Source of the DNA: a virus
Direction: 5' to 3' (one strand)
Length of the DNA: 45,053 nt
Virus record (IMG/VR): IMGVR_UViG_3300013100_000015
Location: 1-45,053 of that record
Under the pieces are notes generated by a model. The model ran no database searches. It was given only the letters and a program-made list of their open reading frames with translations, and was not told the DNA's origin. Below, piece by piece: positions 39,018-45,053 of the stretch. Each line of letters starts with the position of its first letter. The stretch's first letter is position 1. A program made the translations under genes and the position numbers.

Positions 39018-39515
39018 ATGACAACCGAGTCCAACGACGTTGAGGCTCTAGCGCCAAGCTCCGATACTCTTACCCTAGAGTCGGGGCTTGTCGTACGTGT
39101 AGAGCGACTTCGCACCCGAGGCATGTTCAAGCTCCTGAAGGTCGTCACCCGTGGTGGTGGACCGATCCTAATGCAGATTGACCTTGACTTCGAGAATACC
39201 GAAGCCTTCGTACAGCAGTTCCTTGCAGTAGTCATGATGGCTGTTCCGGAAGCGGAGCAGGAAGCCGTCGAGTTCATCCAGTCTATGGTGACTCCCGCTG
39301 ACTACGACGAGAACGCTAAGACCAAGGCGGCTCATCAGAAGAACCAGGAACTCATCGATAGGCTTGTTGCCGAACTCGATGACCCTGCCATTGGTGACAC
39401 GCTTGAAATCATCATGAAGATCGTTCAGAACGAGGCTTCAGACATTGCGGCACTGGGAAAACGCCTAGCGGCGACGTTGAAGATTCAGACGGCTTCACTG
39501 GAAGCCAAGAACTGA
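39018..39515 (+). CDS. Tail assembly chaperone, short form (gpG-like)
   Basis: 165 residues (GGAGG upstream of ATG 39018). Helical and acidic C-terminal half; N-terminal strands (LESGLVVRVERLRTRGMFKL). In lambda-like tails the short form is made in excess and coats the tape measure with the longer frameshift product before tube assembly. Confidence 0.85.
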   Translation: MTTESNDVEALAPSSDTLTLESGLVVRVERLRTRGMFKLLKVVTRGGGPILMQIDLDFENTEAFVQQFLAVVMMAVPEAEQEAVEFIQSMVTPADYDENAKTKAAHQKNQELIDRLVAELDDPAIGDTLEIIMKIVQNEASDIAALGKRLAATLKIQTASLEAKN

Positions 39516-40000
39516 TTCTCAGTGAGGTCCAGGAAATTGATCCGGACGGTCTCCTAGGAGGCTATAGCATCTCATTCGATCTAGTGTCGAAAGAGTATGG
39601 CTGGACAGACGATCAAATCCTGGACCTCACCGTACGCCGCTTCAGACAGATTGTTGCCGCTATTCGCAGGCGACAGCTTTTTGAGCGCCGCGAGCGCATC
39701 ACGTTGAATTCGTGGATGACTCGCCAGCTAGCCACGTTCATTGCCGGTGGGTACATGGTCGATGGTAAGCACGGTAACCCCGCCCTGGATCAAGCACGCA
39801 ATCTCGCCTTTGACGATATTGAAAAGCTCCAGCTAGAGGAATCCGACCTCCGCAACAACCGTGGCGGAAACCTTATCTATGGTAAGGACGAACACGGTAG
39901 GGAAGTTGTCACGGAGATTGTCACCGACCTCTCCAATGTCAAGTCCGATGCATCCGTTATGGCCGCGTTTGGTGATCCTAGTAAGTGGCGTGCGCGATAG
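39018..40000 (+). CDS. Tail assembly chaperone, -1 frameshift product (gpGT-like)
   Basis: A slip at G GGA AAA (39455-39461) moves the ribosome to the -1 frame, read from 39461 to the stop at 40000: 148 codons plus 179, about 327 residues. The -1 frame has no stop between the slip site and the second ORF. The second part is basic (LTVRRFRQIVAAIRRRQLFE). Two-frame chaperones of this kind are conserved in long-tailed phages. The second ORF has a possible GTG at 39584 but no ribosome-binding site, so it is not a separate gene. Confidence 0.88.
39455..39461 (+). other. Slippery heptamer G GGA AAA
   Basis: Zero-frame codons are CTG GGA AAA CGC, so the heptamer is in the X XXY YYZ register. It resembles lambda's GGGAAAG slip site. 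Confidence 0.85.
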
Positions 40001-40002
40001 TA
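39994..40002 (+). promoter_or_regulatory. GCGATAGTA late motif, copy 10 (tape measure)
   Basis: The TAG in the motif is the stop codon of the chaperone frameshift product. Ribosome-binding site GAGGAGG and ATG 40030 follow. Confidence 0.62.
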
Positions 40003-40029
40003 GATAATACGGGAGCCTGAGGAGGCGAG

Positions 40030-43000
40030 ATGGCGGAGGCAAACGAGACCAGAGCCTTTTACAAGGTTGTCTCAGACTTCAACAACCTCCGACGCGACCT
40101 CACACGCACCCGTCAGGAACTAGCCAAGACTCAGGCCGCTGAAAAGGCATTCAACGCCGCCTCTGTCAAGGATCGCGCCGCCTCTACTAAGGCCGCGACT
40201 ACTCGCGCCAAGGCACTGGCATCTGAGAACGTCAGCCTCAAGGCAGTACTCTCCAACCTCACGAAGTACCGTGAGCGTCAGCGCTCCCTACTGGCCCCGG
40301 TTGTCGCGGCAACCAAGGCTATCAACGCGCAGAACCGCGCACTGAAGTCCAACGCTACGAATCTCTCAGCGGCGGCTATCGCGGCAAAGGCATACGCCGA
40401 TGCACAGAAGTCAATCAGCCGCTCTACGGGCGTGTCTTCTGATGCTCTTCGCACTCAGAAGGAGTTCGCTAAGGCTCAGCGTAAGGTCAAGTTCGACACG
40501 GACGACACTACCGAGTCGATCAAGAAGCAGAACGTCGCTATCGATGCGGCACACAAGCTTCGCAACCGATTCAAGGGCACAGGAAAGCTCGACAACTTCC
40601 TAGACTCTCGCTCCCTGGTACGCTTCCGCGAAGAGGGCAACAAGCTCGCTCCGGTCTTCCGTCAGATCGAGATGGGTGGTAAGAGGGCTTTCGATAGCCT
40701 TCAGAAGTTCGGTAACTGGCGTCCACGTCTGGTACCGCCATTCGTCGCGCTCATCCCGATCATCGGTGCCGTTATCGCGGCTCTGAACCCTCTCGTATCC
40801 CTCCTGGGTGCTGTGGGTGGAGCCGCTATCGGTCTCTCTGGGCAGATCGGATCGCTCGCAGGTGCCTTCCTAGCTCTCCCAGGTATCCTTAGCGCAGTAG
40901 CCGCCGGTATCGGTGGTGTCATCGCTTCTATGGGTGGTGTCGGTAACGTCTTCAAGACGTACGGCGCTATGCAGAAGGCTCTGGGTAAGAGTCCTGGTAG
41001 CGGAGGCGGTCAGACTCAGGAAGAGCGAGCAGAGGCTCTAGCCGATGCAGAGCGCAACCTGGCCAAGGCACAGCGCAACGTACAGAAGGCTCAGGAGAAC
41101 CTAAACAAGGCCCGCGAGGAGGCCCTGAAGGACCTGATTGACCTTCGTCAAGAGGTCGGACGCGCTTCGCTTACTGAAGAGCGCGCCATTGCCGACCTCC
41201 GACTGGCTCAGGAAGCCTACTGGAACGTAATGGCCGACCCTGGCTCTACGCTGGGTGACAAGCTCGACGCCGCCGCCAAGATCAAGGAAGCCGAGGCGGA
41301 CCTTCAGGATGTTCGAAAGAAGAACATCAAGAATCAGAAGGACCTTGTTGACGCCGAGAAGAAGGGCATCAACCAGTCCGATAAGGTACTGGATGCTCAG
41401 GAGAGCCTAGCTGATGCCTATGACGCACAGCGTAAGGCTCAGCGTGCCCTCAAGACGGAATCCGCCGGTGGTAGCTCTGCCGTACAGGCACTGAACGACT
41501 ACAACGCCGCTCTGAATGAGCTTTCTCCCTCTGCTCGCAGGTTCGTGCTTGCCATCATTGGTATGCAGGACCAGTGGAAGGCATTCCGCAAGGACCTTCA
41601 GGAAGAATTCTTCGGTCGCTTCGTAGATGACCTAGACCTTCTTCCTCAGGCTCTACGTAACCTCTCTGCCTTCCTGAAGCCTGCCGTAGGAGCGATGGGT
41701 GACCTTGCCGGTGCCTTCCTCCGTATGTTCACGTCCCCCGAGTGGTCACGTGACATGGCCACCATTGGTGAGCAGAACGGTGATGTCATCCGAAACCTGG
41801 GAGACGCCGCACTGTCGCTCTCCACGGCTCTGAAGGACATCGTAATCGCCGCTGGTCCGTTCACGGATTGGCTGACGGGTAAGTTCGCTGAGGGTGCCGC
41901 CAACTTCTCTGACTTCGTAGCTGATGCTCGTGAGACGGGTTCCCTGGCCGGATGGCTTGACAACGTAGCTGACCGCCTTGAGCGTTGGTGGACGATTGTC
42001 AAGAACATCGGTAGGACTGTCTTCAACTTCTCCTCTGCCGCTTCCGAGTTCGGTGACTGGATCACTGACGGTCTTCTAGAAATGACCGAGAACTGGGTCA
42101 AGTTCAGCGAAGAGCAGACCAAGCCTAACTCGCCGTTCAAGAAGTGGCTAGAGGACATCAAGCCTCTTCTCCAGGCTGTCGATGACCTACTCGGTGCTTT
42201 CTTCTCGTGGTTCGCGGAAGAGGCCGCAGACCCGGAGAATATCCAGTCTGCTATCGACCTTCTGAAGATTCTGACGGATGACGTAGGCCCTGCCCTAGCG
42301 CGCCTGATGGACACTCTGGCAGATACAGACATCGATGAGGCCTTCCTGAAGGCTCTGACTTCGATCATCGAGTCCATCGACACCATCATGGAGAACGGCG
42401 GTAGCGCCGCTTTCGAGACCTTCTTCGACATCGTAACGGGATTCTTCGAAGGTGTGGCTGAGTTCACATCTCAGATTCCGAAGCCTGTTCTTGAGGGTCT
42501 ACTTAGCCTGCTCGGATTCCTTGCCGGTGTGACCTTCGTCGGTAAGTTCACGGGTCTGACGAGCCTCCTAGGTGCAATCCTTGGATTCTCCGGAAAGACG
42601 ACACTCTTCGCCGCCATCTCCACGATGGTGAAGGACTTCGGCAAGCTCGATAAGATGAAGTTCAGCGCCCTTCTGGGTAAGGCCGGACTTCTTGCGGGTA
42701 TTGCATCTCTCATCGTCGTAACCTGGAACCAGAACCAAAACACACAGCCTTTCCAGGACTCTCTCGGTAACGCTCTTACGGACCCAACCAAGGAAAACGT
42801 CAAGAATGCCCGTGACGAGGGTATCAAGGACGGAAACGGACTTAAGTGGCTTACCGGTCCAACTAGCCCACTGAACATTCTCACGGGTGGTCAGAGCCTA
42901 GTGAACCTGGGTGCCATCAGTGAGATTCTGCACTTCATTGACGACCTTATGGGTACCAACCTGGCCGGGGAATTCGATAATTTCCTCCAGGACATCATGC

Positions 43001-44664
43001 AGGGCCTCAACGACTTCTCCACAGACGTGGGGAAGTGGATCGATTCGACGTTCCTTCCTATGTGGAATGGATTCTGGGGAGGAATCGGTACCGGATTTGG
43101 TACAACCTGGAATGTCGTTACAGCTAACTGGAACAAGTTCACTCAAACTCTGAGTGCTAACTGGAACAAGTTCAGCGCTCAGTTCAAGATCGGATGGGAC
43201 TCTTACTGGGGCGGAATCCGCAACGGATGGAACTCCTTCTGGGGTGGCGTAGGAGCAACCTTCCAGGGCGCAGTAAACAACCTAGCCAACGTGTGGTCCG
43301 GAATTCAGGAAAAGTTCCGTGGACCGGCCAACTGGGTTATTTCCAACGTATGGAATAAGGGAATCCTTACGTTCTGGAACAACGTAGCGGGAAGGCTCGG
43401 TCTTGCTAAGATCGCCGCCGCTCCGCTGATTGGTGGTGCTCCGAAGTCACAGGGTACCTCTCTTGGAAAGAGTGTTGGGTCTAAGGCGGCGTCTCGATAC
43501 GCTAAGGGTGGCGTCTACGGGGATCAGGGTGTCCTTCCTGGATACACACCTGGCCGCGACGTGCACACCTTCCACTCCAACACAGGTGGAACTCTCAAGC
43601 TCAGTGGTGGCGAGGCCATCATGCGTCCGGAGTTCACCAAGCTCGTGGGCGGAATCGCTGGAGTCAACGCGCTCAACAGCAAGGCTCGTAAGGGTCAGCT
43701 AGCGTTCGCCACCGGTGGTGTCTACCAGAAGAGCATGGGTAGCTCTATCGGAAAGAAGGCCGGAACTACTCTTCAGAAGAAGGCTGACAAGGGAGGCGAC
43801 CTGGATTCTCTAGGTCGCATCTTCACCGACCCTGTAGGATTCGTAGGTGACGGCCTGAAGAAGGTCGCCAGCACTCTTCTATCCGGCATGAGCAACGATG
43901 GATGGTCGGGCGTAGTAAAGAACATCCCAAGTAAGCTCATCGACGGAATGGTTGGCAATGTAAAGTCCTGGTTCAGCGCCAACCCTTCCGGAGGCGGAGC
44001 GGGCGCGAACAATCTCGGATGGCAGAGGCAGTGGGCCATCATTCAGAAGCAGTTCCCTAGTGCTCGACTGACATCTGCATACCGTAGCCCCGGTGGTAAC
44101 GCCGCCGTGGGTGGAGTGAAGGGTTCCTACCACACCCAGGGACGAGCCATTGACGTTACGCCGTCTATGGAAATCTTCAACTGGATTCGTAAGAACTTCC
44201 CGAACTCCCGAGAGCTTATCTACTCCCCTGCCGGAGGTCGTCAGCTTCAGAACGGACAGAACAAGCTCTGGGGAGAGCCTGTACGTAGTAACCACTGGGA
44301 TCACGTTCACTGGGCCATGAAGAATGGTGGCGTCATCCCAGGTCTATACGACAATGGTGGATGGCTACCTCATGGTGGTCTTGCGGTCAACAAGTCTGGC
44401 AAGCCAGAGGCTGTTCTTGATCCTCAGGAGAGTCGCGCACTGAAGGCACTCCTTGGTGGATCGGGACTCATGGGACGTAGCACCTTGGGTTCATCTCCGG
44501 CTTCCGTGCTCTCTCAGGGTGCACCTAAGATCACGGATAACTCGATCAACATTGATAAGGTCATCATGAACAACCCTGTTCCTGAGAAGCCTTCCACTTC
44601 CCTGCCGAAGGCCATTAGGAACATTGCATACATGAGTCTGGCCCGCACCGGCTCAGATTCCTGA
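40030..44664 (+). CDS. Tape measure protein with M15-like peptidase domain
   Basis: 1544 residues; at about 1.5 angstrom per residue this predicts a tail near 230 nm. N-terminal coiled coils (RDLTRTRQELAKTQAAEKAF), hydrophobic segments at about 233-310 (FVALIPIIGAVIAALNPLV; GSLAGAFLALPGILSAVAAG), a long coiled coil at about 335-490, then a Trp-rich part. Near 1345-1430, SAYRSPGGNAAVGG, SYHTQGRAIDV and NHWDHVHWA give the His, Asp and His-x-His metal sites of M15 (D-Ala-D-Ala/endolysin-like) peptidases. It sets tail length, and the peptidase likely opens cell wall during injection. Confidence 0.92.
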   Translation: MAEANETRAFYKVVSDFNNLRRDLTRTRQELAKTQAAEKAFNAASVKDRAASTKAATTRAKALASENVSLKAVLSNLTKYRERQRSLLAPVVAATKAINAQNRALKSNATNLSAAAIAAKAYADAQKSISRSTGVSSDALRTQKEFAKAQRKVKFDTDDTTESIKKQNVAIDAAHKLRNRFKGTGKLDNFLDSRSLVRFREEGNKLAPVFRQIEMGGKRAFDSLQKFGNWRPRLVPPFVALIPIIGAVIAALNPLVSLLGAVGGAAIGLSGQIGSLAGAFLALPGILSAVAAGIGGVIASMGGVGNVFKTYGAMQKALGKSPGSGGGQTQEERAEALADAERNLAKAQRNVQKAQENLNKAREEALKDLIDLRQEVGRASLTEERAIADLRLAQEAYWNVMADPGSTLGDKLDAAAKIKEAEADLQDVRKKNIKNQKDLVDAEKKGINQSDKVLDAQESLADAYDAQRKAQRALKTESAGGSSAVQALNDYNAALNELSPSARRFVLAIIGMQDQWKAFRKDLQEEFFGRFVDDLDLLPQALRNLSAFLKPAVGAMGDLAGAFLRMFTSPEWSRDMATIGEQNGDVIRNLGDAALSLSTALKDIVIAAGPFTDWLTGKFAEGAANFSDFVADARETGSLAGWLDNVADRLERWWTIVKNIGRTVFNFSSAASEFGDWITDGLLEMTENWVKFSEEQTKPNSPFKKWLEDIKPLLQAVDDLLGAFFSWFAEEAADPENIQSAIDLLKILTDDVGPALARLMDTLADTDIDEAFLKALTSIIESIDTIMENGGSAAFETFFDIVTGFFEGVAEFTSQIPKPVLEGLLSLLGFLAGVTFVGKFTGLTSLLGAILGFSGKTTLFAAISTMVKDFGKLDKMKFSALLGKAGLLAGIASLIVVTWNQNQNTQPFQDSLGNALTDPTKENVKNARDEGIKDGNGLKWLTGPTSPLNILTGGQSLVNLGAISEILHFIDDLMGTNLAGEFDNFLQDIMQGLNDFSTDVGKWIDSTFLPMWNGFWGGIGTGFGTTWNVVTANWNKFTQTLSANWNKFSAQFKIGWDSYWGGIRNGWNSFWGGVGATFQGAVNNLANVWSGIQEKFRGPANWVISNVWNKGILTFWNNVAGRLGLAKIAAAPLIGGAPKSQGTSLGKSVGSKAASRYAKGGVYGDQGVLPGYTPGRDVHTFHSNTGGTLKLSGGEAIMRPEFTKLVGGIAGVNALNSKARKGQLAFATGGVYQKSMGSSIGKKAGTTLQKKADKGGDLDSLGRIFTDPVGFVGDGLKKVASTLLSGMSNDGWSGVVKNIPSKLIDGMVGNVKSWFSANPSGGGAGANNLGWQRQWAIIQKQFPSARLTSAYRSPGGNAAVGGVKGSYHTQGRAIDVTPSMEIFNWIRKNFPNSRELIYSPAGGRQLQNGQNKLWGEPVRSNHWDHVHWAMKNGGVIPGLYDNGGWLPHGGLAVNKSGKPEAVLDPQESRALKALLGGSGLMGRSTLGSSPASVLSQGAPKITDNSINIDKVIMNNPVPEKPSTSLPKAIRNIAYMSLARTGSDS

Positions 44665-44670
44665 TAAGAT
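44665..44670 (+). promoter_or_regulatory. TAAGAT box before distal tail gene
   Basis: TAAGATATATG, right after the tape measure stop, 23 bases before ATG 44693 with GTAGGAGG in between. Same hexamer as at 17545 and 34034. Confidence 0.4.
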
Positions 44671-44692
44671 ATATGTAGGAGGCTAGAAGCCT

Positions 44693-45053
44693 ATGGCACT
44701 AAGCACAGATACGTACTGGGACATCAACGGTGTTCCACTTCAGACGTATGCCTACAACGTAACCACGTGGGGTGGAGACCTACAAACTCCTCCACCCCTT
44801 CGTGGTGAGGATTTGACCATTCCATATCGTCCCGGAACGGTGTTTCAGACACGTCGCCCTGACGGTAGATCAATGAGCTTCAATATGTGGGTTAAGGGTT
44901 CAGATTCCGATGGAAATGTACCTGCCAACAAGACAATGCGCGCTGAGTTCGAGAAGAACTTTATGATGCTACGCAACCTGTTCTGGAATCAGGGTAAGCA
45001 GGTAACAATCACCAAGCGTTGGCGAGACTACACTACGGGTAACATGCGTTCTG
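44693..45053 (+). CDS. Distal/minor tail protein, truncated at window edge
   Basis: About 120 residues are visible from ATG 44693 (GTAGGAGG upstream). TWGGDLQTPPPLRGEDLTIP and YRPGTVFQTRRPDGRSMSFN are typical of the N-terminal barrel of siphovirus distal tail (Dit/T4 gp-like) proteins, which form the hub at the tail tip. It directly follows the tape measure gene. The rest lies beyond the window. Confidence 0.83.
   Translation, partial: MALSTDTYWDINGVPLQTYAYNVTTWGGDLQTPPPLRGEDLTIPYRPGTVFQTRRPDGRSMSFNMWVKGSDSDGNVPANKTMRAEFEKNFMMLRNLFWNQGKQVTITKRWRDYTTGNMRS

Noticed and set aside
39584-40000. Separate gene starting at GTG 39584
   Set aside because: No ribosome-binding site and it matches the -1 frame after the slip site, so it is the second half of the frameshift product.

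Overview
The window is part of the genome of a large tailed phage (siphovirus type: long tape measure, major tail protein, frameshifted tail chaperone) of an actinobacterial host. Reasons: a WhiB-like iron-sulfur regulator, a lipoprotein of a type I recall from actinobacteriophages, GC near 55-57 % by eye, many GTG/TTG starts, many ATGA/TGATG overlaps, and genes whose ATG lies 6-7 bases after a -10 box (leaderless mRNAs, common in Actinobacteria). I cannot name the phage or host genus. No tRNA, CRISPR array, integrase or insertion sequence was seen.

Left arm (1-9747, all minus strand): an edge-truncated HAD nucleotidase, small membrane proteins and a lipoprotein; an NAD salvage cassette of NadR-like NMN adenylyltransferase/ribosylnicotinamide kinase, nicotinamidase PncA and transporter PnuC; a DnaN-like sliding clamp; a Cas4/RecB-like nuclease; a WhiB-like protein; an SbcD/Mre11-like phosphoesterase; several unknowns. 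From 9748 to 10205 lies a divergent gene-free region with a terminator, other inverted repeats and the promoters for both arms.

Right arm (10206 onward, all plus strand): small early genes, an SbcC/Rad50-like half ATPase and a DnaX-like clamp loader; then a sugar gene group (SDR epimerase, GT32-like and GT-A-like glycosyltransferases); then the virion module: terminase, Mu-type portal, MuF-type head protein, a 2622-residue polyvalent protein (GNAT-like, Nudix, kinase-like and possible ADP-ribosyltransferase regions), protease/scaffold, lambda-D-like decoration protein, lambda-E-like major capsid, head-tail connectors, a GT-B glycosyltransferase, major tail protein, tail chaperones with a G GGA AAA slip site, a tape measure with an M15-like peptidase, and the start of a distal tail protein.

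Two promoter systems stand out. Early genes use TTGACA-like, 17 bp, TATACA-like, then 6-7 bases to ATG; six copies with a recognisable -35 and one weaker copy are placed this way. The late region carries the 9-mer GCGATAGTA ten times, all on the plus strand and all between 16.5 and 40.0 kb, mostly just ahead of virion genes. One copy lies inside the protease/scaffold gene ahead of an internal start, and one lies inside terL ahead of the portal.

Working together: nuclease, SbcCD-like and clamp/clamp-loader genes supply replication and recombination functions; the NAD genes could keep NAD available during infection, perhaps against NAD-depleting host defences; the sugar enzymes may glycosylate virion or DNA; and the giant protein may be injected with the genome and may use NAD-derived substrates.
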